Assembly: GCF_002153425.1 (NCBI RefSeq)
Contig: NZ_KZ119600.1
Span: forward strand, 4,585,192 to 4,649,191
Length of the DNA: 64,000 nt
Direction of reading: 5' to 3'
Origin: Litchfieldia alkalitelluris
Lineage (GTDB): Bacteria > Bacillota > Bacilli > Bacillales > Salisediminibacteriaceae
Shown: positions 8,947 through 18,203 of the stretch, one piece after another
Layout: each line of letters starts with the position of its first letter
Numbering within the stretch: position 1 is the stretch's first letter
Program-made: the position numbers and the translations under genes
The notes under the pieces: model-generated
Databases searched by the model: none
What the model was told of the DNA's origin: nothing
Seen by the model: only the letters and a program-made list of their open reading frames with translations

Positions 8947-9948
8947 ATGCTCGCTTATACAATCCGAAGAATATTAATGCTTATTCCAGTTTTAATTGGA
9001 ATGTCGATTGTAACTTTTGCAATCATTCATTTCATTCCTGGGAACCCTGCAAGAGTCATTTTAGGGGATCAAGCTACAGCTACAGCGATTGCGAATTTAG
9101 AGGCCCAGTTAGGTTTAGACCAACCCCCCTATATTCAATATTTTCATTATGTTTTTGATCTTCTAAAAGGGGATCTTGGAACATCACTAAGAACGAATAC
9201 TCCTATTGCAGCAGAGATATGGCCACGTCTAGCAGCTACCATTGAATTAACAGTGTTTGCTATGATTTTCGCTATCGTCGTCGGTGTAAATGCTGGAATT
9301 ATTAGCGCTTGGAAGCAAAACTCTATTTTTGACTATACTGCAATGATTATTGCTCTTATCGGTGTTTCAATGCCTATATTCTGGCTAGGACTAATGCAGC
9401 AATGGATATTTGCTCAGGAACTCGGTTGGCTACCTGCATTCGGAAGGGGGAATCCAAGAGATCCTGTAGAAACTACAACACATCTCTACGTTATTGATAC
9501 GATTATAAACGGGCGTTTTGACCAATTGTGGACATCTATTAAACATCTTGTCCTTCCAGGTATTGCATTAGGGACTATTCCAATGGCCATCATAGCTAGA
9601 ATGACAAGATCAAGTATGCTTGAAATTCTTCGATCTGATTATATTCGTACAATTGAAGCTAAGGGGTCTAGAACCCTTTCTGTTATTTACCGACACGGGT
9701 TTAAAAATGCTGTCATTCCCGTATTAACTGTAGCAGGTTTACAAACAGGTTCCCTTCTAGGTGGAGCTATATTAACTGAAACGATCTTCAGTTGGCCTGG
9801 GGTAGGAAGGTATGTTTATGAAGCAATAGGAACTCGAGATTACCCAGTAATTCAATCTGGAATTCTCGTCATTGCATTTATGTTTGTCATTATTAACTTG
9901 ATCGTAGACTTGCTATACAGTTACATCGATCCTCGGATAAAGTATTAA
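8947..9948 (+). CDS. Oligopeptide-type ABC transporter permease (OppB/DppB-like)
   Basis: 333 residues starting MLAYTIRRILMLIPVLIG, the typical OppB/DppB N-terminal membrane segment. About six membrane segments are visible. The cytoplasmic EAA loop is EAKGSRTLSVIYRHGFKNAVIPVL, and the C-terminal TIFSWPGVGRYVYEAI block is a family hallmark. I chose the ATG at 8947, with AGAGGTG just upstream; a longer reading from a TTG at 8869 would run through the attenuator hairpin and lacks a ribosome site. It pairs with the next permease in the membrane. Confidence 0.93.
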   Translation: MLAYTIRRILMLIPVLIGMSIVTFAIIHFIPGNPARVILGDQATATAIANLEAQLGLDQPPYIQYFHYVFDLLKGDLGTSLRTNTPIAAEIWPRLAATIELTVFAMIFAIVVGVNAGIISAWKQNSIFDYTAMIIALIGVSMPIFWLGLMQQWIFAQELGWLPAFGRGNPRDPVETTTHLYVIDTIINGRFDQLWTSIKHLVLPGIALGTIPMAIIARMTRSSMLEILRSDYIRTIEAKGSRTLSVIYRHGFKNAVIPVLTVAGLQTGSLLGGAILTETIFSWPGVGRYVYEAIGTRDYPVIQSGILVIAFMFVIINLIVDLLYSYIDPRIKY

Positions 9949-9962
9949 AGGGGGAATAAGTG

Positions 9963-10883
9963 ATGGAATCTATTACGCCAACGAAAAAACAACGGACGTC
10001 TGGTCCTGAAAAGCAAGATCCTAATATAGATAAAACTGAAGCTGTTTCCCCTTGGAAAGAGGCTTATTGGCAGCTAAGAAAAAATAAGTTAGCTATCATC
10101 GGTATTATTATCATCACTTTTTTTATTCTAGTGGCAATCTTTGCACCACTTCTTACTTCTTACTCACCTACTGAAGTGGGTGCTGGTGAACGTTTAACAA
10201 GCCCGAATGCTGATCATTGGTTTGGGACTGATGATTTAGGTAGAGATACATTTACTAGAATTGTATTTGGGGCGCGTATATCTTTAATTGTTGGCTTCTT
10301 CGCAGTTTCAGGCGCACTAGTATTCGGTACTTTTTTAGGAATCCTGGCAGGGTATTTCGGAAAATGGGTAGATATGTTTATCTCACGTATATTTGACATT
10401 ATGTTAGCGTTCCCTAGTATTTTACTTGCAATTGCAATTGTTGCAATTCTAGGTCCTTCCTTGGAAAACGCATTGATCGCTATAGCAATTATAAACATAC
10501 CTATATTTGGACGACTCGTCCGATCGAAGGTTATATCGATTCGAGAAGAAGAATATATCATGGCAGCCAAAGCCCAGGGGATGAAAAGTGGAAGAATTCT
10601 CTTCCATCACGTCCTACCAAACAGTGTTGCACCAATCATCGTGCAGGCAACATTGAGCTTTGGTACAGCCATATTGGAAGCTGCAGCATTAGGTTTCCTT
10701 GGATTAGGAGCATCGGCACCGACGCCTGAATGGGGTAAAATGCTTTCTGATTCTAGACAATTCATTCAGAGTGCACCATGGACAGTGCTATTCCCAGGTT
10801 TTTCAATTATGCTAGTCGTTCTAGGATTCAATATGATTGGTGATGGTCTCCGCGACGCATTAGATCCAAAGATGAAGACTTAA
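9963..10883 (+). CDS. Oligopeptide-type ABC transporter permease (OppC/DppC-like)
   Basis: 306 residues. A charged N-terminal tail of about 35 residues precedes the first membrane segment (NKLAIIGIIIITFFILVAIF), followed by HWFGTDDLGRDTFTRIVFGARISL, the OppC hallmark. The EAA loop reads AAKAQGMKSGRILFHHVLPNSVAPI. The end MIGDGLRDALDPKMK is typical. AAAGGGGGAA ends 7 nt before the ATG at 9963; the GTG at 9960 is too close. It is the last gene of the operon and is followed by a long hairpin. Confidence 0.93.
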   Translation: MESITPTKKQRTSGPEKQDPNIDKTEAVSPWKEAYWQLRKNKLAIIGIIIITFFILVAIFAPLLTSYSPTEVGAGERLTSPNADHWFGTDDLGRDTFTRIVFGARISLIVGFFAVSGALVFGTFLGILAGYFGKWVDMFISRIFDIMLAFPSILLAIAIVAILGPSLENALIAIAIINIPIFGRLVRSKVISIREEEYIMAAKAQGMKSGRILFHHVLPNSVAPIIVQATLSFGTAILEAAALGFLGLGASAPTPEWGKMLSDSRQFIQSAPWTVLFPGFSIMLVVLGFNMIGDGLRDALDPKMKT

Positions 10884-10934
10884 CTAATTTGAGTATCGAT
10901 GGAACTAAGAATGAATGCTTATTGATACAAATAG

Positions 10935-10994
10935 AATAGAGTGTTGATGAATTCTCCAAGGTGGCTGTTTCCCCTGACTCATCAACACTCTATT
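10935..10994. terminator. Long hairpin after the ABC operon
   Basis: Perfect 16-bp inverted repeat AATAGAGTGTTGATGA (10935-10950) with TCATCAACACTCTATT (10979-10994). The T run after it on the plus strand is weak (TATTATGTTTATT). It lies between convergent genes and probably terminates both. Confidence 0.65.
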
Positions 10995-11092
10995 ATTATG
11001 TTTATTCATTTCGAACGAGGGTACTCATTATTAGGCACTTCCGAAAGATCCCCCGCTTTAATGAACCTAAGTGGTGAGATATTCACTTACAA

Positions 11093-12241
11093 TTATATTC
11101 TTTCAATAATCGTTGCATTCGCCATTCCAAAGCCTTCGCAGATTGCCTGCAAACCGTAACGGCCCCCTGTTTTTTCTAAAGCCGTCATCATCGTTGTCAT
11201 TACTCGAGCACCACTTGCACCTAAAGGATGACCCAGTGCGATTGCTCCTCCGAAAATATTTAACTTCTCTATATCCACATCTAACTCCTTTTGCCATGCT
11301 AGTGGCACAGGCGCAAATGCTTCATTCACCTCAAACACATCTATATCCTCCATATGCAATCCAGCTTTTTCTAATACTTTTCTAGTAGCAGGAATAGGTC
11401 CCGTTAACATGATAGTAGGATCTGAGCCAACCACACTCCTGGCAACAATGCGAAAACGTGGTTTCAGTCCAAGCTGCTCAGCTTTCTCTCGACTCATCAG
11501 CAGCATTGCGGATGCCCCGTCACTTATTTGTGAGGAGTTACCTGCAGTAATCATTCCATCTTCTTTGAAGACAGTTTTTAATTCACTTAACTTCTCTATG
11601 GTTGTTCCAAGTCGAGGTCCTTCATCGACTGAAACTGTTTCAACAGTTCCATCTTCTAAAGTAACATCAATAGGAAGTATTTCTTGTTCGAATACACCTG
11701 TTTTTTGAGCATGAATGGCTTTTTCATGACTTCTTAAGGAAAACATATCTAGCTCTTCTCTCGTCATTCCCCACTTTTCTGCTATTCTTTCTGCAGAGAC
11801 TCCTTGATTTATCATTTCGTATTTATCTGTTAAGAGTGTGCTATAGGACGTCCCTTGTATATTTGAGAGCATTGGTACTCTTGACATACTTTCCACTCCG
11901 GCAGCAACTACAACATCCATATCTGCACTTGCGATCGCTTGCGAGGCGAAGTGAACTGCCTGCTGCGATGAGCCACACTGTCTATCGATGGTGACACCAG
12001 GTACTTCAATGGGAAAGTTAGCAATTAAAGCGGCTGTTCGTGCGATATCTGGTGCTTGTTCACTTACTTGGCTAACACACCCTGCAACGACGTCCTCCAC
12101 TTCTGTTGGAGAAACGCCTGCTTTTTCCATTAACCCCTTTAAAGTTTTTCCCAAAAGCTCATCTGGCCTTATTGTACTTAGTTTGCCATTCTTCCTACCG
12201 ATTGGTGTTCGAACTGCTTCAACAATTACCGTCTCCCTCAT
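11093..12241 (-). CDS. Thiolase family protein (acetyl-CoA acyltransferase)
   Basis: 382 residues of the thiolase family, which condenses or cleaves acyl-CoA chains. The start block MRETVIVEAVRTPIGRKNGKL, the nucleophile region DRQCGSSQQAVHFA, the late VNEAFAPV motif, and GGAIALGHPLGASGAR are present. I chose the ATG at 12241 because AGGGGGA lies 6 nt upstream and the N-terminus then matches the family; the longer reading adds 15 unrelated residues. The C-terminal catalytic Cys lies in LQAICEGFGMANA. No hydratase or dehydrogenase gene is adjacent, so whether it serves fatty-acid oxidation or acetoacetyl-CoA synthesis is open. Confidence 0.9.
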   Translation of the reverse strand: MRETVIVEAVRTPIGRKNGKLSTIRPDELLGKTLKGLMEKAGVSPTEVEDVVAGCVSQVSEQAPDIARTAALIANFPIEVPGVTIDRQCGSSQQAVHFASQAIASADMDVVVAAGVESMSRVPMLSNIQGTSYSTLLTDKYEMINQGVSAERIAEKWGMTREELDMFSLRSHEKAIHAQKTGVFEQEILPIDVTLEDGTVETVSVDEGPRLGTTIEKLSELKTVFKEDGMITAGNSSQISDGASAMLLMSREKAEQLGLKPRFRIVARSVVGSDPTIMLTGPIPATRKVLEKAGLHMEDIDVFEVNEAFAPVPLAWQKELDVDIEKLNIFGGAIALGHPLGASGARVMTTMMTALEKTGGRYGLQAICEGFGMANATIIERI

Positions 12242-12335
12242 TCTAATCCCCCTTCGTTCATGTGTGTAGTCTAATAACATGTACACTTCTAATCTATTGA
12301 TATATTATTTATCTCCACCACGATTTCCTGCTAGT

Positions 12336-12836
12336 TTACTTAGCATTTTTGGCATTAATCCGAACAAGCATATCTTCCCTTCTCTGTTGTACCTTCTCCT
12401 CTACATTTACATCTGAAGTACATTTCGGGCATCTCACTGCTCTAGACGGAATATCTGAAAAACAATATGGACAATTCTTCACTTTAGTGGACTCCATCGG
12501 GGCTTTACGGAGCTTTACCATCTGAAGAATTACTAAATAAGCAGCAAAAGCAATAATGATAAAATGAATAACAGTCTCTATGAAAAGACCATAATTAATT
12601 GTTGCAGCACCTGCCTCCTGTGCTTCCTTTAAGCTAGCATAGTTTCCCCCTGATAAATTGATATAGAGACTTGAAAAGTTTACTTTTCCTAAGAGAAGAC
12701 CAATGGGAGGCATGAGGACGTCTGAGACAAAGGAGGTGACAATATTTCCAAACGCAGCTCCAATGATAATCCCTATCCCCATATCAACGACATTTCCCCT
12801 AATCGCAAACTCTTTAAATCCTTGAAAAAAACTCAT
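12336..12836 (-). CDS. mscL: Large-conductance mechanosensitive channel MscL with C-terminal zinc ribbon
   Basis: 166 residues. The first ~125 are a normal Msc[29 protein letters not shown] (N-terminal helix and TM1 pore), then a periplasmic loop and TM2 ([19 protein letters not shown]). MscL releases solutes on hypo-osmotic shock. The usual short C-terminal helical bundle is replaced or extended by a four-cysteine segment, CPYC...CPKC, about residues 125-140, followed by a charged helix. This looks like a zinc ribbon. The ATG at 12836 has AGGAAGTGG about 5 nt upstream. Confidence 0.92.
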   Translation of the reverse strand: MSFFQGFKEFAIRGNVVDMGIGIIIGAAFGNIVTSFVSDVLMPPIGLLLGKVNFSSLYINLSGGNYASLKEAQEAGAATINYGLFIETVIHFIIIAFAAYLVILQMVKLRKAPMESTKVKNCPYCFSDIPSRAVRCPKCTSDVNVEEKVQQRREDMLVRINAKNAK

Positions 12837-13067
12837 CAAACCACTTCCTAATATTAGTGTATATACGTTGCTTCAAATACCCTGATATGGTTTTTCCCTC
12901 ATTATTATCTACGTTTATACATTTGTATGAGGTTGTCCCTCCGTTATATACCTTGTATTTAAATTGTCATCAGATGGATTAGTTAGCTTTTCCTTGTATA
13001 GAAAACTATGTCATTGTCAAAAAATAAAGGATATTAAATGAACTGTGTTTCATAGGAGGTACATATT

Positions 13068-14624
13068 ATGTCTAACTATTATGACGAATTACCCCAATAT
13101 CCAGAATCGTATTGGCTTGATTCTACCAATCGCCCTGGTTTCCCTAAGCTTGATAAAAATGAAAAAGCAGAAGTGGTTATCGTTGGTGGTGGAATAACAG
13201 GGATTACAACGGGTTATTTACTTGCTAAAGAAGGCGTTGATGTCACGATTCTAGAAGGGGACCGGATTTTTAACGGCACAACTGGCCATACAACTGCGAA
13301 AATCACAGCACAGCATGAACTGATTTACGATGAACTAATCGAACATTTTGGCGAAAACTTCGCTAAAATCTATTACGATGCGAATACGAAAGCTTTAGAT
13401 TTTATTCGTAATACTGTGAAGGAGCATGGGATTGATTGTCAGTTTGAAAACAAAGATGCTGTACTTTACGGAACTGAGGAAAAATCTGTCCGCAAGCTTG
13501 AAAAGGAGTATGAAGCATACCAGAAGTTAGGAATTCCAAGTGAACTAGCTGGATCAGTACCTTTTAATGTGGATGCTAAGCGGGCCTTAATCATGAAAGA
13601 TCAGGCTCAGTTCCATCCTTTAGAATACTTGGCAAAGCTACTAGACGAATTTTTGGCAGCAGGGGGAAAAGTATATGAAAATACAACTGCAGTTAGCATC
13701 ATGACCGAATCTGAAACTGGGGCAGACGAGCTTGAAGTAGAAACGAGCGATGGTCACTTTATCTCCTGTCATAAAGTATTATCGTGCTCTCACTACCCGT
13801 TCTATGAAGCAGAAGGCTATTATTTCATGCGCATGCATGCAGAGCGATCATACATTGTTGCCGCAAAGGGGAACGTGGAAGAGTTGCCAGGAATGTATTT
13901 AAGTGTGGACAAAGGGGAAAAACGTTCCGTACGTACTGTGAAAATAAATGGTGAAACGCATCTCCTACTTGGTGGTGAAGGTCATAAGACTGGTCAGGGA
14001 GAACCCACTTTAACTCACTACGAGAACCTTTATGAGTTTGGTAAGGACGTTTTCGAAATAACTGATGTACCATACCGTTGGTCAGCACAGGATTTGTATA
14101 CACAGGATAATGTTCCATACATCGGTCCTGTTTCAGCACTCCACACTAATATTTTCGTAGCAACAGGCTATAGAAAGTGGGGAATGACAAGCAGTACTGC
14201 AGCGGCACACATTCTAAAAGATTATGTTCTTGGGAACGATACGCCAGAGATGGAAATCTTCTCAACAGAAAGATTCCATGCAGACCCTAGTTTGAAGCAT
14301 TTCTTTAGGGAAAATTGGGATGTCGCTAAACATTTTGTAAAAGGAAAGCTTCAGTTTGGTCAAAAAGACTTAGATGATATTAAGCCTGGTGAAGCTGCCG
14401 TTGTTCGAATTGGTGGCAATCGTGCCGGTGCATACCGCGATGAAGATGGCGAACTGCACCTCGTGGATACTACTTGTACTCACATGGGATGTGAAGTGGA
14501 ATGGAACAATGGGGAGCGTTCATGGGACTGCCCTTGCCACGGCTCTAGATTCACTGTTGATGGAGATGTCATGGAAGGCCCTGCCAAAAAGGGGTTAAGT
14601 AAGGTGGATGACGGCTTGTCATAA
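13068..14624 (+). CDS. FAD-dependent oxidoreductase with C-terminal Rieske domain
   Basis: 518 residues in two parts. The N-terminal DAO-type domain begins after about 30 residues with the dinucleotide motif VVIVGGGITGITTGYLLAKEG, then GTTGHTTAKITAQH. The C-terminal Rieske domain has both ligand pairs, CTHMGC (~470) and CPCHGSRF (~487), for a [2Fe-2S] cluster. GGAGGT lies upstream of the ATG. The architecture is known in bacilli and actinobacteria, but substrate and electron partner are unknown. It is monocistronic; a REP-like hairpin separates it from convergent glnS. Confidence 0.88.
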   Translation: MSNYYDELPQYPESYWLDSTNRPGFPKLDKNEKAEVVIVGGGITGITTGYLLAKEGVDVTILEGDRIFNGTTGHTTAKITAQHELIYDELIEHFGENFAKIYYDANTKALDFIRNTVKEHGIDCQFENKDAVLYGTEEKSVRKLEKEYEAYQKLGIPSELAGSVPFNVDAKRALIMKDQAQFHPLEYLAKLLDEFLAAGGKVYENTTAVSIMTESETGADELEVETSDGHFISCHKVLSCSHYPFYEAEGYYFMRMHAERSYIVAAKGNVEELPGMYLSVDKGEKRSVRTVKINGETHLLLGGEGHKTGQGEPTLTHYENLYEFGKDVFEITDVPYRWSAQDLYTQDNVPYIGPVSALHTNIFVATGYRKWGMTSSTAAAHILKDYVLGNDTPEMEIFSTERFHADPSLKHFFRENWDVAKHFVKGKLQFGQKDLDDIKPGEAAVVRIGGNRAGAYRDEDGELHLVDTTCTHMGCEVEWNNGERSWDCPCHGSRFTVDGDVMEGPAKKGLSKVDDGLS

Positions 14625-14629
14625 ATGAA

Positions 14630-14714
14630 AGGAAACAGAGGAAACAGAGGAAACAGAAGGGACGGTTCTCCCGTTTACAATTGTCTGACAACTGTGAACG
14701 CAAGAACCGTCCCT
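14630..14714. repeat. GGGACGGTTCT hairpin element with GGAAACAGA direct repeats
   Basis: Three tandem copies of GGAAACAGAG/A (about 14631-14657) lead into arm AGGGACGGTTCT (14658-14669), which pairs perfectly with AGAACCGTCCCT (14703-14714). A smaller inner dyad (AATTGTC/CAACTG) lies between. It separates two convergent genes and may act as terminator. Sequences of this kind are dispersed in Firmicute genomes and resemble REP elements; that comparison is from memory. Confidence 0.6.
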
Positions 14715-14718
14715 TTGT

Positions 14719-16368
14719 TTATAGTTTAAACGAGCTCTTTAATTCCACGATTCGGTTAAACACTAGTTTATCTTCTGTTGTATCTTTCGGATCGACATTG
14801 AAGTATCCATGACGGAAGAACTGGAATTTGTCATTTCCCTTTGCCTCTGTCATATTAGGTTCAACAAATCCATTTGCTACTTCTAGTGATTTAGGATTTA
14901 CTTGCTCTAAGAAGTCATCTCCGCTTTTTTCATCTAAAATTAATGAATCATATAAACGGAATTCTGCTTCCTTTGCATTCGTTGCTTCTACCCAATGAAG
15001 TGTTCCCTTTACTTTACGACCAGTAAAACCTGTTCCACTTTTCGTTTCAGGGTCATACGTACAGTGAATTTCCACCACTTCACCATTCTCGTCCTTAATA
15101 ACATCATTACATTTAATAAAGTAAGCATGCTTTAAGCGAACTTCATTGCCTGGGAAGAGTCGGAAATATTTTTTTGGTGGGTTTTCCATAAAGTCACTTT
15201 TCTCAATATAAATCTCACGTGAGAATGGAATCTTACGAGTACCCATTTCTTCATTCTCAGGATTAATATCAGCATCGAGCCATTCTACTTCACCTTCAGG
15301 GTAATTTGTAATTACCACTTTTAATGGGTGTAAAACGGACATCGTACGTGGTGCCTTCAGCTTCAAGTCTTCACGAATAAAGTGCTCCAGCATTCGTACA
15401 TCCACTGTGTTATCAGATTTAGCTACGCCAATTTCGCGACAGAAGAGCTTAATGGATTCTGGTGTAAAACCACGACGGCGGAATCCAGAAATAGTCGGCA
15501 TTCTTGGATCATCCCAACCGTCCACAAAGTTTTCATCAACGAATTGCTTCAATTTACGTTTACTCATTACTGTATTTGTTAAATTCAAGCGAGCAAATTC
15601 AATTTGTTGTGGTTTAGCTTCCATCTCACAGTTTTCCACAACCCAGTTGTACAATGGTCGTTGATCTTCAAACTCTAGCGTACAAATGGAGTGTGTCACC
15701 CCTTCAATCGCGTCCTCTAGGGGGTGGGCAAAAGAGTACATCGGATAGATGCACCATTTATCACCTGTATTGTGATGTGTGGCATGAGAAATACGATAGA
15801 TGACAGGATCACGCATGTTGATATTTGGAGATGACATATCAATTTTTGCACGTAAAACCTTTTCACCATTGCCGAATTCTCCATTTTTCATTCGCTCAAA
15901 TAAATCAAGGTTTTCCTCAACTGAACGACTTCTCGAAGGGCTTTCTTTCCCAGGCTCCTTTAACGTGCCACGGTACTCTCGAATCTCTTCTTGAGACATG
16001 TCCTCCACATAAGCAAGACCTTTTTTAATTAGTAAAACGGCACGGTCGTACATCTCCTCAAAGTAGTCAGATGCAAATTTTAAGCCATCCCATTCGTACC
16101 CCAGCCATTCAATGTCATCCTTAATGGAATCGACATACTCCTTGTCTTCCTTTAAAGGATTTGTGTCATCAAAACGAAGATTTGTTTTACCACCGAACTC
16201 GTCCGCAATCTCAAAGTTCAATACAATCGATTTTGCATGTCCGATATGGAGGTAACCGTTTGGCTCTGGTGGAAATCTCGTTACAATTTCATCATGTTTT
16301 CCTGTAGCAATATCTTCTTTTATAATGTTCTTGATAAAATTGGATGATGTGTTATTTGTCTCACTCAT
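14719..16368 (-). CDS. glnS: Glutaminyl-tRNA synthetase
   Basis: 549 residues of the bacterial/eukaryotic GlnRS type. Class I signatures are clear: [16 protein letters not shown] near residue 33, and the KMSKS-like VMSKRKL near residue 268. FDDTNP and the C-terminal anticodon-binding beta-barrels (for example [17 protein letters not shown]) fit GlnRS rather than GluRS. No YqeY extension is present. It charges tRNA-Gln directly. B. subtilis and most bacilli lack this enzyme and use GluRS plus GatCAB, so its presence suggests acquisition by transfer. AAAGGTTG precedes the ATG. No T-box is recognisable upstream. Confidence 0.95.
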   Translation of the reverse strand: MSETNNTSSNFIKNIIKEDIATGKHDEIVTRFPPEPNGYLHIGHAKSIVLNFEIADEFGGKTNLRFDDTNPLKEDKEYVDSIKDDIEWLGYEWDGLKFASDYFEEMYDRAVLLIKKGLAYVEDMSQEEIREYRGTLKEPGKESPSRSRSVEENLDLFERMKNGEFGNGEKVLRAKIDMSSPNINMRDPVIYRISHATHHNTGDKWCIYPMYSFAHPLEDAIEGVTHSICTLEFEDQRPLYNWVVENCEMEAKPQQIEFARLNLTNTVMSKRKLKQFVDENFVDGWDDPRMPTISGFRRRGFTPESIKLFCREIGVAKSDNTVDVRMLEHFIREDLKLKAPRTMSVLHPLKVVITNYPEGEVEWLDADINPENEEMGTRKIPFSREIYIEKSDFMENPPKKYFRLFPGNEVRLKHAYFIKCNDVIKDENGEVVEIHCTYDPETKSGTGFTGRKVKGTLHWVEATNAKEAEFRLYDSLILDEKSGDDFLEQVNPKSLEVANGFVEPNMTEAKGNDKFQFFRHGYFNVDPKDTTEDKLVFNRIVELKSSFKL

Positions 16369-16742
16369 ACAATCAACCTTTCATGGGCGTTTTATTATAC
16401 TTGAAGTTATATCATAAATGCTTTGATATAGCTATGTAATCTCACGAAAAAGATAGCAGCATTGTACTCAAACCACTTATTAGCCTATATTTTCCTATAA
16501 TCCATATATTTTAACATGTTTTCCACTATATCTGTAGCTATTCAAATATGGAGAATAAATTTCCCTTTTTTCCTAGAGTTATTGTAGAAACGCAATACTA
16601 TTTTAAGACTATCGATTATAATAGAACTAACTGCTAAATTTTTCTTGCTGAAAAAAATAACGCGAGAATCACGCTAGCTCAGAAGAATAAAAACGAACTC
16701 ATTACGTTTCATATATTCGTGCAAAAGAAAGACGGTGTAGTA

Positions 16743-17960
16743 ATGACACAGACACATTCATCTTTTATTAAGAAGGAATTAGGATGGCTTATTCATCCTG
16801 CTACAAAGGAAATCCGACGTACTAACTTACAGCGGATGTTTTTCTCGTCCATTTTGATGGCCATCGTTCATATCGTATTTGTTGTGTCATTTTATTACTA
16901 TTCTCCTCCTCAAGATCAGGTACATACCATCCTCTGGCAGCAATGGGCAATATATGGTCATGTCTTTATGTTCTTTATAGTGATCGCAACAGGCCTTACA
17001 ACTTATCAACTATATAAAAAGGGAAATGTAGAAAGTGTTCTGTCTCATCTCTTACCCCTTACTGCATGTATTTTATATTTACTTTTTGGCATTTACATAA
17101 CTACGATTGAACAACCTATTTATCCTACAATTGCACCCTTTTTACTCACAACAGTTGGAGTTGGTGGGTTACTGTTAATACGGCCTGTCTTCTCACTTCT
17201 GACCTTTAGTATTGCCTATTTCATTTTCTTCGATGTTGTAGAACTTACACAAATGAATAGTGATCTATTAATCTCTATCCAGCTAAATGGCTTAACTGCA
17301 GTTATTCTCGGTTTTGGCATATCCCTTTTAAACTGGAGAAACCATGTGATTTTAGCTAAGCAAAACAAGTTTATTCAAGTTCAAAATAAAAAGCTGGAAA
17401 GAAAAAATCAAAAACTCATTCATATGTCTACGTACGACGCCTTGACGGGACTTTATAACAGAATGAAATTTATGTCTCTAATAGGGACTGAAATGAAAAA
17501 GATGAAGCGTTTTAGCCATGATGGCTGTCTTATCATCTTGGATATCGACAATTTCAAGAACATCAATGATCAATATGGCCATCCTGTTGGAGATTTGATG
17601 CTTCAAAAAATTGGACGAATCATTAGTAAAAACGTAAGTGATAACGATATTGCTGCAAGACTTGGGGGAGAAGAATTTATGATCTTCCTACCTAGGGTAT
17701 CTGTTGATGAAGGAAAGGAGTTAGCAGAAACACTGCGCCTTGGGATCGAATCATTTTCATTAGAAAATAAGGGAGAAGAAGTTCACGTAACTGCAAGTTT
17801 TGGTCTAGCCCCCATCATACCAACGATGGAAGATCCTTTTCATATAAGTTACTGTGCAGCTGATGAAGCGTTGTATCAAGCAAAAGAAGCTGGACGTAAT
17901 CGTATTAAAGTAAGCAATAACATAATGGCGGCAACACAGGAGGACGTCCCGAGAGCATAG
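16743..17960 (+). CDS. Membrane diguanylate cyclase (GGDEF)
   Basis: 405 residues. About six hydrophobic membrane segments (roughly residues 35-220) precede a short coiled stretch and a GGDEF domain that starts YDALTGLYNRMKF. The active site reads RLGGEEF near residue 308, a functional variant. The inhibitory I-site RxxD five residues upstream is SDND here, so product inhibition at that site should be absent. It should make cyclic di-GMP in response to a membrane or extracellular cue. I prefer the ATG at 16743; a GTG at 16719 is possible, and neither has a strong ribosome site. Confidence 0.88.
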   Translation: MTQTHSSFIKKELGWLIHPATKEIRRTNLQRMFFSSILMAIVHIVFVVSFYYYSPPQDQVHTILWQQWAIYGHVFMFFIVIATGLTTYQLYKKGNVESVLSHLLPLTACILYLLFGIYITTIEQPIYPTIAPFLLTTVGVGGLLLIRPVFSLLTFSIAYFIFFDVVELTQMNSDLLISIQLNGLTAVILGFGISLLNWRNHVILAKQNKFIQVQNKKLERKNQKLIHMSTYDALTGLYNRMKFMSLIGTEMKKMKRFSHDGCLIILDIDNFKNINDQYGHPVGDLMLQKIGRIISKNVSDNDIAARLGGEEFMIFLPRVSVDEGKELAETLRLGIESFSLENKGEEVHVTASFGLAPIIPTMEDPFHISYCAADEALYQAKEAGRNRIKVSNNIMAATQEDVPRA

Positions 17961-18029
17961 CTTAACTTAAGCTTTTGTGCTTTCGATGACAACCTCTTTT
18001 TCTGTTAACATAGTCAGGAGTTATCGTAT

Positions 18030-18090
18030 GGGAGGGCAGGGGTTAGCCCCTGCGGAAAAGAAGACACTCGAGGAATGAGCAGTGTCGCAC
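18030..18090. other. Two adjacent hairpins of unknown role
   Basis: GCAGGGG (18036-18042) pairs with CCCCTGC (18047-18053) across a 4-nt loop. GACACTC (18063-18069) pairs with GAGcAGTGTC (18077-18086) with one bulged base. No T run follows on either strand. They lie between the cyclase gene and the DUF2935 gene. Not recognised as a known riboswitch. Confidence 0.4.
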
Positions 18091-18203
18091 TTATCTTTTC
18101 GTGAAATAGACTAATGTACTAAGGTAAAACTATTTTATTTAAGTATTCATTATTATGTTTCTTCTTCATATAATTTTACATAGCAAAACCATGGAGGTGA
18201 TTG

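Noticed and set aside
11113-12269. Plus-strand ORFs opposite the thiolase gene
   Set aside because: Antisense shadows; composition and lack of start signals do not support coding.
16369-16742. T-box leader for glnS
   Set aside because: No T-box sequence (TGGNACCGCG-like) or specifier stem can be found upstream on the minus strand.
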